Positions 9,484 to 19,542 of a DNA stretch of 64,000 nt are shown piece by piece. The notes beneath the pieces are model-generated. The model searched no databases. It saw only the letters and a program-made list of their open reading frames with translations, and was not told the origin of the DNA. Numbering within the stretch: position 1 is the stretch's first letter; the number at the start of each line of letters is the position of its first letter. The DNA comes from BS750m-G69 sp964441235 (lineage in GTDB: Bacteria; Fidelibacterota; UBA2242): contig CAYTUQ010000003.1 in NCBI GenBank assembly GCA_964441235.1, positions 62,001 to 126,000 on the forward strand. The letters are read 5' to 3'. The translations under genes and the position numbers were made by a program.

Positions 9484-10353
9484 ATGGCTTATAACTTAGT
9501 AAAACAGAGATGGCAAAAAATCACTATTCCAAAGGGGAAATACGACTTAGACATATTCCTGGGTTTCTTAGCGAATTTAGGTTGTGTTGGAATAACAGAA
9601 GGTAATGACTTTTTAGAAGTGTATTTTCCATACAAAAGTCTAAGTGATTATTTAACGGAAATTGAAGATTATTTCAATAAGTTTGGATTGGAGAAATGTC
9701 CTGTTGAAGAGTGTATTATCGAGGGAGAAAAGTGGAATCTGAATTGGCAAAAATATTTTAAGCCGATAAAATTAGGTGAAAGAATCGTTATTCGTAACTA
9801 CACTAATAAACATCATAAAATTGTTTCAAAAAAGTTCAAAGGTAATTCTGATATAGAGATTCTTATAAAGCCGGGTATGGCATTTGGTACGGGGACACAC
9901 GAGACAACTCAAATGTCACTAACTTTAATGGAACAAATAGTTAAAGAGGGAATGAGTGTTCTTGATGCAGGCTGTGGAAGTGGAATATTAACCATAGCTG
10001 CTTTGAAAATGGGAGCAGCAAATGTTGACAGTTGGGACAATGATCCGCAGATTGAAGAGAATTATCTGGAACATATTAAATTGAACGGCATTGAAAATGG
10101 TTACAAACTGAAAATCGGAGATGTAACAGAAAAGAATGACTATCCTTATGATCTTATTACTAGTAATATCGAGAGAAAAACGGATTTAAGGCTGCTATCT
10201 TCAGTTATAAAAAGTGGTTCGGAATCACTGATTATATTTTCAGGTATTTTAATAAATGAGTATGGTGATTTTAAAAGAGAAATTATGAACTACAAACATG
10301 GGATAGTTAATGAGATGCTTAAAGGTGAATGGGTAGCAATGGTTGTGAAATAG
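9484..10353 (+). CDS. prmA: Ribosomal protein L11 methyltransferase
   Basis: SAM-dependent methyltransferase that modifies ribosomal protein L11. The family signature GMAFGTGTHETTQMSL is followed by the SAM-binding motif VLDAGCGSGILTIAALKMGA and the acidic motif WDNDPQ. The usual catalytic-region NPxx motif is replaced by TSNIERKTD. The N-terminal substrate-recognition domain contains WNLNWQKYFKPI, also typical. Length 289 is normal. The following gene begins almost directly after its stop. A repeat-like AT-rich spacer of 147 bp precedes it. Confidence 0.92.
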   Translation: MAYNLVKQRWQKITIPKGKYDLDIFLGFLANLGCVGITEGNDFLEVYFPYKSLSDYLTEIEDYFNKFGLEKCPVEECIIEGEKWNLNWQKYFKPIKLGERIVIRNYTNKHHKIVSKKFKGNSDIEILIKPGMAFGTGTHETTQMSLTLMEQIVKEGMSVLDAGCGSGILTIAALKMGAANVDSWDNDPQIEENYLEHIKLNGIENGYKLKIGDVTEKNDYPYDLITSNIERKTDLRLLSSVIKSGSESLIIFSGILINEYGDFKREIMNYKHGIVNEMLKGEWVAMVVK

Positions 10354-10372
10354 AGTGGACGTTATTAAGAAT

Positions 10373-11509
10373 ATGGATAAAGAGATAAGCAAGAAATCCT
10401 TAACAGGAAAGTTTTATTTTTATTCTATCAGAGCAAATAAATATTTTTTCTCTTTGATACTTATTATTTGCATGATATTGTCTTTTTCTTGCTTTAATAA
10501 TGGCATTGAAGAGCCTGATGAAACTGATCCTTTCATTGTGGATGTTAATTTAGATTATTCACAGCTGGCAAAGTCGCTATTTATTTCAGCAAAAGTTACA
10601 GATCCGCAAGGATGGGAAGATATTGATTCTGTATATTTTTACCTCTATCGAAAGGATCCAGTATCTGCAGCAATGGAAGCTATATTTCTCTATGGTAATC
10701 TTAACGATGATGGACCTCCACAGGATATTATAAAGAGAGATGATGTTTATTCATATCTTGTTGACTCTTCAATGATATCTGATAACGAAGGCTTTTATCG
10801 TGTAACTGTTCAAGCTTTTGATTCCGCGGGAAATACCAGCGATATTGTTTCGGATACAGAAGAGGTAAAACAAAACAGTCCTCCTGTTATTTATTTACTC
10901 GAAGCACCTGACAGTTTTGAAAAAGGTGATACGCTCATTTTTAGAATTAGAGCTACTGATCTTGATGGATTGGATGATATTGTTGCAATTACGTATTCAG
11001 TACGTTTACCTGATGGGAATATTAATGCTGATCAAACTTTTCAAATGCGCGACGATGGAGAATTTGGTGATGAACATAAAGATGATGGCATATTTACCAT
11101 TTATCAACCAACAAATAAAGAAAGTAAACTACAGGAGCTATTCACATTTTACTTTGTTGCAAAAGATTATTGTGGAGCATTGAGTGATACAATTACGGTT
11201 CCGGTGAGTAATCCCGGAGTGACAATTACACACCCGAATCTCACCGAAACTTTTCATTATGGGGATACACTTACAATAGAATGGGAAAGTGCATATATAA
11301 GTAAGTTAAAGTTAGAGTACACTATGAATTCTAATGGCTCGCCACCCTCGTTTGAAAATATTGCGGATAACGTTTCAGCCTCACAAGGGTCTTATGATTG
11401 GATAATACCGTCTGTTAGCTCATCCGAATTTTGTAAGATCAGAGTTTCCGATAACCAGCAGTTATCAAGATATGATTTAAGTGATAACCCATTTTCGATT
11501 AAACCATGA
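10373..11509 (+). CDS. Predicted lipoprotein with Ig/cadherin-like beta domains
   Basis: No specific function recognised. After a long basic N-terminus there is a hydrophobic stretch ending in MILSFSC, a plausible lipobox, so the mature protein would be tethered to the membrane. Two similar beta domains follow, containing Asp-rich loops (LNDDGPPQDI and MRDDGEFGDEHKDDGIF) that look calcium-binding. A last domain has GDTLTIEWES and a Trp-Ile-Ile-Pro motif resembling Ser-Thr-rich GPI-anchored-type repeats. GTG 10355 is an alternative start. Its end overlaps the next start by 4 nt (ATGA), so the two are translationally coupled. Confidence 0.65.
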   Translation: MDKEISKKSLTGKFYFYSIRANKYFFSLILIICMILSFSCFNNGIEEPDETDPFIVDVNLDYSQLAKSLFISAKVTDPQGWEDIDSVYFYLYRKDPVSAAMEAIFLYGNLNDDGPPQDIIKRDDVYSYLVDSSMISDNEGFYRVTVQAFDSAGNTSDIVSDTEEVKQNSPPVIYLLEAPDSFEKGDTLIFRIRATDLDGLDDIVAITYSVRLPDGNINADQTFQMRDDGEFGDEHKDDGIFTIYQPTNKESKLQELFTFYFVAKDYCGALSDTITVPVSNPGVTITHPNLTETFHYGDTLTIEWESAYISKLKLEYTMNSNGSPPSFENIADNVSASQGSYDWIIPSVSSSEFCKIRVSDNQQLSRYDLSDNPFSIKP

Positions 11510-13077
11510 AAAAGTTATTATTAATTATATTGTCGATTTTACTGACTGTCTCACTTGGATTAGGACAGGCATTTTTTCTATCCAAGCCTAATCTTGATGA
11601 ACCCGATAACACCTATACCGGTTTAGCAAGCAACGGGGTCACTCAGATAGCCGCACAGGGTGATTCTATCCTATGGTTTGCAACAGGCGGCGGATTGAGT
11701 AAAACCACAGATTTTGGAGAGACATTCATCAGTTATTATAATGATACGGATAGTATGGCAAGAGGTGGTATCTCAGCAATTACTGTTCTGGATTCTATAA
11801 TCTGGGTAGCAGCGGTTTTTGATTCAGCTACCAGGGTTGGTGATTATAAAACAGGAGGAGGGCTTGCTGTTTCAAGAGATATCGGTAAGACCTGGAAATA
11901 CGTACCACAGCCTGTTGATAGTATCAGCGCTTCATTTGAGATTTGGGATGGTGATACTGTTCGTTTTCTTCCAATAACTACTCCCGTACAGAATACCACG
12001 TGGGATATATCAATTACATCTAAATATGTATATATAGCAAGTTGGTCAGGGGGGATAAGAAGAAGTTCAGATTTTGGTGCTACCTGGGAGAGAATTCCCA
12101 TTCCCTCAGATGATAAAGATGTAATCGAGTGTGGTGAACCAATTCCCTACCAGATTAATCCCAGAGACCCACCGTATGGGAATCACAATCATAAGGGATT
12201 TAGTATCCTGGCGTATGAGGAAAAGGTTTGGGTAGGAACTGCAAATGGTATTAACCTCGGAATAGTAGAGTCTGATAGTTGCGTAAGATGGAGAAAATAT
12301 ACTGCCCAAAATTCTGCGATTTCAGGGAATTTCGTTGTGGCATTAGCAAGGCAGATATGGAATGGTAAAGAAACAATTTGGGCAGCAACTCGCCCTGTTG
12401 GCGAGACAGGAGAATATCTTGCCGTGAGTAAAACTACAGATTGCGGGCTTACCTGGTCAACGACTTTAATTGGAGAACGAGCTTACAATTTTGCCTTTTA
12501 TGACTCTGTAGTTTATGTATGCACAGAGAATGGATTATTTAAATCGCTCGATGGTGAAAATTGGGCGATCCATAATCCTATGGAGGATATGGATAAAAAT
12601 GAGTATATATTTTCTAATAATGTTTATTCTACCTATGTAGACACAAGAGAAGGTGTACCGTATCTCTGGGTGGGAACAGCTGATGGGATAGCAAAGACTT
12701 CAAATGACGGAATAAATTGGAATATATTCCGAACCTCATCTCCTACGAGAGTTTCAGAAATCTACGCTTATCCCAATCCATTTTCACCAACACATCATAA
12801 TATATTACATAGTGATGGTCATGTTAGAGTTCAGTATCATCTGGATTCACTTTCTACATCTGCTGCTGTCCGCCTGGAGATTTATGATTTTGTGATGGAT
12901 CAGGTTTACAAGGGTGAAGAACATTATGTAAGTAGTACAGGTGATCATAGTGAAGTGTGGAACGGCAGGAGTAATGAGGGACAACTTGTAGCGAATGGAA
13001 CATACTTCTGCAAAATCATAAAGAAAGTGAATGGAAAAGAAAATTCCTATTGGACGAAACTTATAATTGTGAAATAG
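11506..13077 (+). CDS. Exported beta-propeller (BNR-like) protein with C-terminal T9SS/FlgD-like sorting domain
   Basis: Signal peptide of about 20 residues (MKKLLLIILSILLTVSLGLG) followed directly by Gln. The body has repeated ITKSWSGGIRRSSDFGATW-like blades (TTDFGETF, SRDIGKTWKY, TTDCGLTW, SNDGINW), the Asp-box pattern of sialidase/BNR propellers. The C-terminal 95 residues begin AYPNPFSPTHHN and end FCKIIKK...KLIIVK. This matches the FlgD-Ig/T9SS type A sorting domain, consistent with secretion through SprA. It is coupled to the upstream lipoprotein gene. The target of the propeller is unknown. Confidence 0.8.
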   Translation: MKKLLLIILSILLTVSLGLGQAFFLSKPNLDEPDNTYTGLASNGVTQIAAQGDSILWFATGGGLSKTTDFGETFISYYNDTDSMARGGISAITVLDSIIWVAAVFDSATRVGDYKTGGGLAVSRDIGKTWKYVPQPVDSISASFEIWDGDTVRFLPITTPVQNTTWDISITSKYVYIASWSGGIRRSSDFGATWERIPIPSDDKDVIECGEPIPYQINPRDPPYGNHNHKGFSILAYEEKVWVGTANGINLGIVESDSCVRWRKYTAQNSAISGNFVVALARQIWNGKETIWAATRPVGETGEYLAVSKTTDCGLTWSTTLIGERAYNFAFYDSVVYVCTENGLFKSLDGENWAIHNPMEDMDKNEYIFSNNVYSTYVDTREGVPYLWVGTADGIAKTSNDGINWNIFRTSSPTRVSEIYAYPNPFSPTHHNILHSDGHVRVQYHLDSLSTSAAVRLEIYDFVMDQVYKGEEHYVSSTGDHSEVWNGRSNEGQLVANGTYFCKIIKKVNGKENSYWTKLIIVK

Positions 13078-13189
13078 AATAGGAAGAGAAGAGTCCACTA
13101 AAGAAAACCACAAAATGCACAAAACACACAAAAATTATTTTTATAACTTCAATATCCGCCGGCTGGAGGATGTCTTAGACAAAATCAAC

Positions 13190-14161
13190 ATGAGTTTTTT
13201 GGGGAGCTGTTGTAAAATAATCTTTTTTAAGCGGACTCATAGAATATTAATCATAATAATATCAATTGTTCTGATTTCTTCTAATGCTTATTCAAAAGTT
13301 GGGTCTAATGCAGGTTATGCAGGTGCCTTTTTGCGAATGGGACTTGGTGCCCGTGCACTTGGCATGGGAAATACGGGAGTTGCCAGTTCTGCTGACGGCT
13401 TTGCCTCTTATTACAATCCGGCTGCATTGCCATATATTTCGAAGCGCCATCTTTCTGTAACGTATTATTTCCTGAGTTTGGATCGTGAATTTCACTATGC
13501 GGGATTTGCATTACCACTGAAGCCGACAGCAGGTGCTTCTGTTTCATGGATGCACGCAGGTGTTTCAGATATTCAAGGGAGGACATTTACAGGTGCACCA
13601 GATGAGATATATGAAACAGGTGAAGATGTTATTTATCTGTCATTCGCTTACTCTTTTCACAGGAAATTTTCCATAGGTTTAAGTTTTAAAATTCTCAACC
13701 ACACTCTTCCCGATCTTAAAGGCAACGGGTTAGGTTTTGATGTTGGATTATTATTTAAACCCATAGACCTGATTGCTATTGGATTACAGTTTAAAGATAT
13801 TAGCTCAAGTTATACATGGAATACACAGGATTTATTTGAAGAGAAAGGTGGAAATTATATAGAAAAATTCCCTCAGATCGTAAAAGTTGGAATTGCGGTA
13901 AAACAGAGTAAAAATTTACTAATCGCCGGTGATGTTGAAATGTCTGATAAAGAGGATTATAGAGTTTACTTTGGGGCTGAGTATATTTATAGAGAACTTG
14001 CCTACCTTCGAATGGGAATGAATAGTGCTTCTCCAACTTTGGGTGCCGGTCTTGCTTATGGACTTCTTGGAAATCTGGATACACATCTTGATTATTGTGC
14101 AGTTTTTGGTTTGGTCGGCGAGGGAGTGACTCATGCTTTTTCATGGGAGTTTAAATTTTAA
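13190..14161 (+). CDS. PorV/PorQ family outer-membrane barrel protein
   Basis: About 323 residues with a hydrophobic leader (RILIIIISIVLISSNAYS) and the PorV family start: AGAFLRMGLGARALGMGNTGVASSADGFASYYNPAAL. PorV is a FadL-like barrel that binds SprA and shuttles type IX cargo to the attachment complex. The rest alternates short amphipathic strands and ends in Phe (FSWEFKF), typical for BamA-inserted barrels. ATG 13115 would add 25 residues, but that stretch is repeat-like (CCACAAAATGCACAAAACAC), so I prefer ATG 13190. Neighbouring sprA and a T9SS cargo support the role. Confidence 0.82.
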   Translation: MSFLGSCCKIIFFKRTHRILIIIISIVLISSNAYSKVGSNAGYAGAFLRMGLGARALGMGNTGVASSADGFASYYNPAALPYISKRHLSVTYYFLSLDREFHYAGFALPLKPTAGASVSWMHAGVSDIQGRTFTGAPDEIYETGEDVIYLSFAYSFHRKFSIGLSFKILNHTLPDLKGNGLGFDVGLLFKPIDLIAIGLQFKDISSSYTWNTQDLFEEKGGNYIEKFPQIVKVGIAVKQSKNLLIAGDVEMSDKEDYRVYFGAEYIYRELAYLRMGMNSASPTLGAGLAYGLLGNLDTHLDYCAVFGLVGEGVTHAFSWEFKF

Positions 14162-14222
14162 TCGTAATATTCAGCCCGCTAAACACGCAAAACATACTAA
14201 AATGTTGTAAAACCAATTCATC

Positions 14223-15230
14223 ATGTCGAAAACAAAACGATTATTAAAAGAACAACGAATGTCAATTAGAGAATTGAGTAGTAATATGAATAGAATATTA
14301 AAGATATTTCGTAGGGTTCGCATTATTCGCGGGCGATTTCTTATATTTATTTTTATTATTTTATGCAGTGGTATTATATATGCTGATGCAGGAAATTCAG
14401 GGATGGCTTTTTTAAAAATACCTTCATCTGCAAGGTCGGCTGCTACAATGACGGTATTTTCTCAAATGAGTGGTACACCGAGCTCGTTATTTGAAAATCC
14501 AGTAGGGATTAAAACAAATCACCCATATTTTACATTTTCACATAACGTTTGGTTTGCCGATGTTAGCGGAGAAATCCTGGCATTATCTCTTCCCTCTAAA
14601 AAGGGTACTTTTGCCTGTGGTTTAAATTTTGTCAGAATTCCTGGTGTTGAAGTAAGGGATAAACCTACCAGTGAGCCTCTAAGTACCATTGAAGCCCAAT
14701 ATCTTACTGCAGCTATTGGATATTCTTATAGTATTTTTAAAAAGCTGACATTCGGTGGAGCAGTAAAATATCTGTACGAGTCGCTATATACGGAAAATGG
14801 ACGCGGTGCTGCTCTTGATGTTGGTATGCGATGGATGGCTCCAAGTTCGCTCGACATTTCACTATTACTCCAAAATTTTGGATTTATGAGTGCCCTGTAT
14901 GAAAAGGAAACGGCACTACCGCTCGTTTTCCAGATTGGCATTGTGAGACCCGAGATATTTGTTGAAGGTCCCTTAAGTGCATCGGTTGGATTGAATCTTG
15001 GATCAAATTTAACAACAGGTGAATCAAAAGCACAGGTTGGAGCAGAAATCGGGATAAAGAGAATTCTATCTATCCGCGGGGGTTTTGAGCATATTGGTTC
15101 TGTCAATAGAAGTTCTCTCGGATTTGGTTTAAAGGTGAAGCGATTTCAGCTTGATTATGCACTTCTTTTTATGCCGGAAGGTCTGGGGTATCCTTACTTA
15201 ATAACGCTAACATATAGACTAGGCAAATAA
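14223..15230 (+). CDS. PorQ/PorV-like outer-membrane barrel protein
   Basis: Second PorV/PorQ-type protein. After a hydrophobic leader ending IILCSGIIYA, the mature start GNSGMAFLKIPSSARSAAT and the segment SSLFENPVGI match the family. The remainder is predicted amphipathic beta strand, again ending near an aromatic and basic residue (TYRLGK). Three in-frame ATGs (14223, 14259, 14286) are possible starts. The last gives a more usual n-region for the signal peptide (MNRILKIFRRVR). In Bacteroidota PorQ works with PorZ/PorU at the cell surface. Which partner is used here is unknown. Confidence 0.75.
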   Translation: MSKTKRLLKEQRMSIRELSSNMNRILKIFRRVRIIRGRFLIFIFIILCSGIIYADAGNSGMAFLKIPSSARSAATMTVFSQMSGTPSSLFENPVGIKTNHPYFTFSHNVWFADVSGEILALSLPSKKGTFACGLNFVRIPGVEVRDKPTSEPLSTIEAQYLTAAIGYSYSIFKKLTFGGAVKYLYESLYTENGRGAALDVGMRWMAPSSLDISLLLQNFGFMSALYEKETALPLVFQIGIVRPEIFVEGPLSASVGLNLGSNLTTGESKAQVGAEIGIKRILSIRGGFEHIGSVNRSSLGFGLKVKRFQLDYALLFMPEGLGYPYLITLTYRLGK

Positions 15231-15408
15231 TTTCATAATTTGTGATTAGTTTTTTATCCTTATCTTATAAGAAAAGCATTTTGTACGATTAACAATTCTT
15301 ATCCGATATATAGAGACTTTAAGATATAATCTGTCTAAAACATCAATTATAATCGATATGAAAGAATTTATGATAGTGCTTCTTTGTAAATATTTCCTAT
15401 AATTGAGT

Positions 15409-16437
15409 ATGAGAAACTTATTAGGAATATTTTCACTTTTACTTTTGCTGTTCAACCTGGCAGCGGGTCAAGAACTTAATTTATCCCGATTTGTCTCAGA
15501 TACATTAAAGATTCAATTGTCTGTTGATTCAGTAACCTATAAGAGAGAATCTAGACTAACAATAGTAGATAGCCGCGATTTACCGGGAGACCTTATTGGT
15601 ATCCAGCAAATAAAAAAATGGCGATATATTCCTGTGGATCAGTATATCGTACTTCATGAGCCATTGACCAACACTTTTAAAAAATATTACCTCAAAGACT
15701 CCTGTGATTTTAAAGGAACACTCTATGTAAAAAATTTGACATTGTGGAAAGATAAAAAACCGGTGTTTGCTAAAGGTCGTAAACTAAACTGTTATACAAT
15801 ATTGATTGATTCAAGTGGCAATACCGTCAGCGATTGGATGTGGGAATTTACCATTAAAAAGAAAAGGAAACAGAAAGATGGTGATGTAATTGCCAGACTC
15901 ATTGACCAGTTGATGAGCAAACAGGTAGATGTAATCAAGCAGAAAAAATTCCATAACGAGTTATATCCATATTTTTATCGTCGACAATTAATTAACTGGT
16001 ATGATATGGTGTTTTTAAAAGATGGTATGATAATCATCGGACATTTAACTCTGGATTTCCCACCCGACCAGATGAAGAAATATGTTCGAGGTTCTCCCGG
16101 AATTTATTACCGTAAGTCATCGTTACATGAATCCATTGCAATTGGCGGTATGGATCAACACTGGTATTCTCGGATAAATAAGAATTTTCTAAAAAGTATG
16201 AGTTTTTCCTACAGGTTTGGATTTAATAATTTCAATTCAGATAAATTTTCGCATCTGGATTTCTGGAATATATTTTTAATTAATATCGGATTATCCGCTT
16301 CAATCGAATATCGTCCGGTTTACCATAGAGGACTTTTCTGTGGAATTGGTTTTTACGGATCTATCAACATTTTGCCTGAAGTCATCAATCGATTCGAGCC
16401 TGGATTGCTATTTGTGTCGGGAATTTTACTGCCGTGA
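15409..16437 (+). CDS. Exported protein of unknown function
   Basis: I do not recognise this family. A clear signal peptide (MRNLLGIFSLLLLLFNLAAG) is followed by Gln. The N-terminal half mixes short beta segments (KKWRYIPVDQYIVLHEPL) with a lysine-rich stretch (KKKRKQKDGD) and a helix. The C-terminal 110 residues (SFSYRFGFNNFN to the end) look like outer-membrane strands. Its stop overlaps the TonB-dependent receptor start by 4 nt (GTGA), and a DUF4249-like lipoprotein follows, so it probably serves the same surface complex. TTG 15403 is two codons upstream of the ATG I chose. Confidence 0.6.
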   Translation: MRNLLGIFSLLLLLFNLAAGQELNLSRFVSDTLKIQLSVDSVTYKRESRLTIVDSRDLPGDLIGIQQIKKWRYIPVDQYIVLHEPLTNTFKKYYLKDSCDFKGTLYVKNLTLWKDKKPVFAKGRKLNCYTILIDSSGNTVSDWMWEFTIKKKRKQKDGDVIARLIDQLMSKQVDVIKQKKFHNELYPYFYRRQLINWYDMVFLKDGMIIIGHLTLDFPPDQMKKYVRGSPGIYYRKSSLHESIAIGGMDQHWYSRINKNFLKSMSFSYRFGFNNFNSDKFSHLDFWNIFLINIGLSASIEYRPVYHRGLFCGIGFYGSINILPEVINRFEPGLLFVSGILLP

Positions 16438-18755
16438 GTAGATTAAGATACATATTCTTTTTAATGTTACTAAGAAGTGCTTTATTTTCGGCGAATATCT
16501 CAGGCTATGTTACGGATTCCGAAAGTGGTGAGACCATAATAGGCGTGAATGTCATTATTGGTGGAACATCAAAAGGAGCGGCAACGGATTTAAAAGGATT
16601 TTTTATTATCCGGAATGTAAAATTCGGTAGTGTAGCTCTGTACTTTTCTCATATCGCATACGAAGAATATATGAAAGAGATAAAGGTATCAAACAAAGAT
16701 ATCTTTTTAGAGAATGTTTCCTTAAAACCTCGTTCAATTCAAACTCAAGCTGTGGAAATTATCGGGCAGCGTGGGGCTTTAATTCAAAAAGATATTGACA
16801 TTTCCAGCTTTGAGGTGGACCCGGATGTCTTAACAGAAATGCCGCAACTTAGCAAGGATGTATTCAGATTGATGAAATTTTCGCCAAGTGTAACGATCTC
16901 CGATCCTTTTTCTCCGCAGTATTATGTAAGGGGGAGCGATCCGGGTGAGAATCTGGTTCAACTGGATGGCATGACGATTTATAACCCCCAGCATTTTATG
17001 GGATCGCAGGCAGTTTTTAATCCTTATGCTATAAAGAATATAGAAATGCTTGTTGGTGGGTTTGATGCGGAGTATGGAGGAAGAAATTCTTCGATCTTGA
17101 ATATTAGCTCTCGTGAGGGGCATCAGAGTGAAGTACACGGTGAATTTAAACCATCAACATCCGGTATTAGCGGCGCAATTGAATTTCCGGTTAGTCGGAG
17201 TTCTACTGCTATGGTTTCGGGAAGAATAATATCGGATTTGAGTTTCCGGATTTTAATGGGATCGCCCAATGTAATGGCGGATTTTAATGGGGCTTATCAA
17301 ACCAAATTCAAGAAAACAAAGCTGCGGTTATCAGCCTTTTATGCCCGGGATTATATGGATTACAGCATTGATAACCTTGTGTTATTTTTCCCTGATACAT
17401 TATTTGAGAAATTGAAAGAAGGTTTTATTACCAATACAAGCAATAAAGCTATTGGAATTCAATCCCATACCGTAGTGGCTCCTAACCTGCTACTGGAAAC
17501 ACATATTTATTATTCGGGATCGAATGTTGATAATAAGACCTATTTCAGCTATTCCTTCGAAGATACAACAATCAAAACTGATGTGGCGTTGGATTTTAAA
17601 ACGCGGATTGAAAATTCAATTTCTGATATGACTGTTAAAGCCAACCTGTCCTATTTTACATTTCTGAATCAGACATGGAAACTGGGTATGGAAACTAATC
17701 GTCTTCGCTTTTTCAACCGGATGGGAAAATTTAATTTAGAGCAGGCATCCTCTACCCGGTATGCCACTATTCACGCTTTTTACCTTCAGGATAAAATTGA
17801 AATCAGTAAGCTGCTGGTAAAGATAGGACTACGCAATTCTGGATTTGGCTCTGGGGGAAAATGGCAAATGGAACCGCGTCTATCCGCAGCGTTTCGCTTT
17901 AGAGATATAACTTTGAAAGCCGCTTACGGTCACTATTACCAGTATATAACCACAATGGATTCGAAAAATGATGAATTTGTTCAATTTTTGGACTACTATA
18001 ACAGTTTAAAGGACCTCGATCCAATTTATTCTGTTCACCACATTCTGGGATTAGAGGGAAAAATATCGGAGAGACTGGATTACTCGGTAACTCTATATTA
18101 CAAGGATTTACTGACGCTTTACCGCTATACTTACGGCACGAGCTGGTTAACGGAAGACCCGGATGCAGGTATTGAAAAAGGGAAAGGGAAGGCTTACGGC
18201 TGCGAACTGTTATTACGGGGAGAAATCGGAAAACTTTCAGGCTGGGTGGGATATACATACTCCCACGGAACCCGTAATTATTCATCAATACTCAAGGGCA
18301 AAACCGTCCTGTATGACGGCGACCAGCCTCATAATTTCAAAGCTGTGCTTCTGTACAAATTGACAGGAGATATTACCGCCAGTTCCACTTTCCAGTTCAG
18401 CTCGGGATATCCCAGAACCTGGGAAACAGGAATGTTAATGCATTATACTTATGATCCTTTAACTAATGCTCTCGGGATTGCAGCTACAAGTATTACACCA
18501 GTAAAAAATAACGTTCGATATCCGCCTCGCCTGGTGTGGGATATTGGATGGAAGAAAAAACTTCGGAGCAGCTTTGGATTTTACCTCGCAGAATACCTGG
18601 GTGCAAAAGATGCGATTTTTACTATGACTGTACGCAATCTGTTGTTCTTACACCGAGATCCACAATGGTATTTCTATTTTCCCGACTATGGTTATTATGG
18701 TTTTGATTCTGAATTACTGCCAAGTATATCAGCCGGTTACAGTATTAAATTTTAG
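16434..18755 (+). CDS. TonB-dependent receptor with N-terminal carboxypeptidase-regulatory-like domain
   Basis: Outer-membrane receptor for energised uptake. A short leader (YIFFLMLLRSALFS) precedes a CarboxypepD-reg-like domain (ISGYVTDSESGETIIGVNVIIGGTSKGAATDLKGFF) of about 80 residues. The plug domain contains YYVRGSDPGENLVQLDGMTIYNPQH and GGFDAEYGGRNSSILNI, and a long barrel ends SAGYSIKF with terminal Phe. GTG is the start, overlapping the previous stop. At 773 residues with a regulatory domain but no STN domain, it resembles FCB receptors paired with DUF4249 lipoproteins, as seen next. The substrate cannot be inferred. Confidence 0.9.
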   Translation: MSRLRYIFFLMLLRSALFSANISGYVTDSESGETIIGVNVIIGGTSKGAATDLKGFFIIRNVKFGSVALYFSHIAYEEYMKEIKVSNKDIFLENVSLKPRSIQTQAVEIIGQRGALIQKDIDISSFEVDPDVLTEMPQLSKDVFRLMKFSPSVTISDPFSPQYYVRGSDPGENLVQLDGMTIYNPQHFMGSQAVFNPYAIKNIEMLVGGFDAEYGGRNSSILNISSREGHQSEVHGEFKPSTSGISGAIEFPVSRSSTAMVSGRIISDLSFRILMGSPNVMADFNGAYQTKFKKTKLRLSAFYARDYMDYSIDNLVLFFPDTLFEKLKEGFITNTSNKAIGIQSHTVVAPNLLLETHIYYSGSNVDNKTYFSYSFEDTTIKTDVALDFKTRIENSISDMTVKANLSYFTFLNQTWKLGMETNRLRFFNRMGKFNLEQASSTRYATIHAFYLQDKIEISKLLVKIGLRNSGFGSGGKWQMEPRLSAAFRFRDITLKAAYGHYYQYITTMDSKNDEFVQFLDYYNSLKDLDPIYSVHHILGLEGKISERLDYSVTLYYKDLLTLYRYTYGTSWLTEDPDAGIEKGKGKAYGCELLLRGEIGKLSGWVGYTYSHGTRNYSSILKGKTVLYDGDQPHNFKAVLLYKLTGDITASSTFQFSSGYPRTWETGMLMHYTYDPLTNALGIAATSITPVKNNVRYPPRLVWDIGWKKKLRSSFGFYLAEYLGAKDAIFTMTVRNLLFLHRDPQWYFYFPDYGYYGFDSELLPSISAGYSIKF

Positions 18756-18762
18756 GAGTTTA

Positions 18763-19542
18763 ATGAAGAAAAGGATTTTTTTAGTAATCTTAACAATTGT
18801 GATGATGTTACTATGGATAGGTTCATGCGATTTGCCGCACCGTTCCGGACCGATGCCGGGAGATATCATTGATACTGAATTTGAGCCGGGGTTGAATGTG
18901 TTTGGGATTTTACGTGCCGATAACAGTCCGGGAACCTCCTTCATTCACGTAGAGAGAGCTGTAACGACTGAGGAGATGTATGAAAATGAGGAAATATTTA
19001 TAACATCCGCTTTTGTTCAAATTAGTGATACAATATCCAGTCAGATGACAGTTTTCTCACCCAGTCCTGATACGATTGAAAAGGGATATTATTTCAATTC
19101 AACCTTTTCTCCGCAGCCGGGACATCACTATGAACTTGAAATTACCGCCGACAATTTACCGGTTCTTAAGGGTGAGACTACCATACCGGTGATGCCCGCT
19201 ATTGTTTCTCAAAGTCTGTCAATTACTGATAGGAAAGTCCGTTTTGATCTGGTTCTAACAACCGATACCTATCAGTATAATATTTATCTCTTTTTCGGAG
19301 ATAACTATCTGGAAAAACAACTTCCAAATTGCCAGACAGGCTCTAAAAAAGTTGAATTTAATATAGCTGATAAATCGTCGTCAACGACAGGAATTGTGAT
19401 CATTGGGTATGATAAAAACTTGACTGAATATCTTAATAGTTCACCCTCTTTTCTTCCTCAAACATTTCACGAAACGGCCAGAACAGTAGAAGACGGATAC
19501 GGTTGTTTCGGGTCTCTATCGGTAACTCTAATTCCGCTATAA
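18763..19542 (+). CDS. DUF4249-like lipoprotein, partner of the TonB-dependent receptor
   Basis: Lipoprotein signal MKKRIFLVILTIVMMLLWIGSC with lipobox WIGSC. The mature part has FGILRADNSPGTSFIHVERA, VQISDTISSQM and an HHYELEITADNLPVLKGETTIP segment that resembles DUF4249 beta-sandwich proteins, which accompany TonB-dependent receptors in Bacteroidota. I start at ATG 18763, 7 bp after the receptor stop, with AGGAG at 18754-18758 as ribosome binding site. An upstream in-frame start lies within the receptor gene and would remove the lipobox from the N-terminus. Confidence 0.7.
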   Translation: MKKRIFLVILTIVMMLLWIGSCDLPHRSGPMPGDIIDTEFEPGLNVFGILRADNSPGTSFIHVERAVTTEEMYENEEIFITSAFVQISDTISSQMTVFSPSPDTIEKGYYFNSTFSPQPGHHYELEITADNLPVLKGETTIPVMPAIVSQSLSITDRKVRFDLVLTTDTYQYNIYLFFGDNYLEKQLPNCQTGSKKVEFNIADKSSSTTGIVIIGYDKNLTEYLNSSPSFLPQTFHETARTVEDGYGCFGSLSVTLIPL

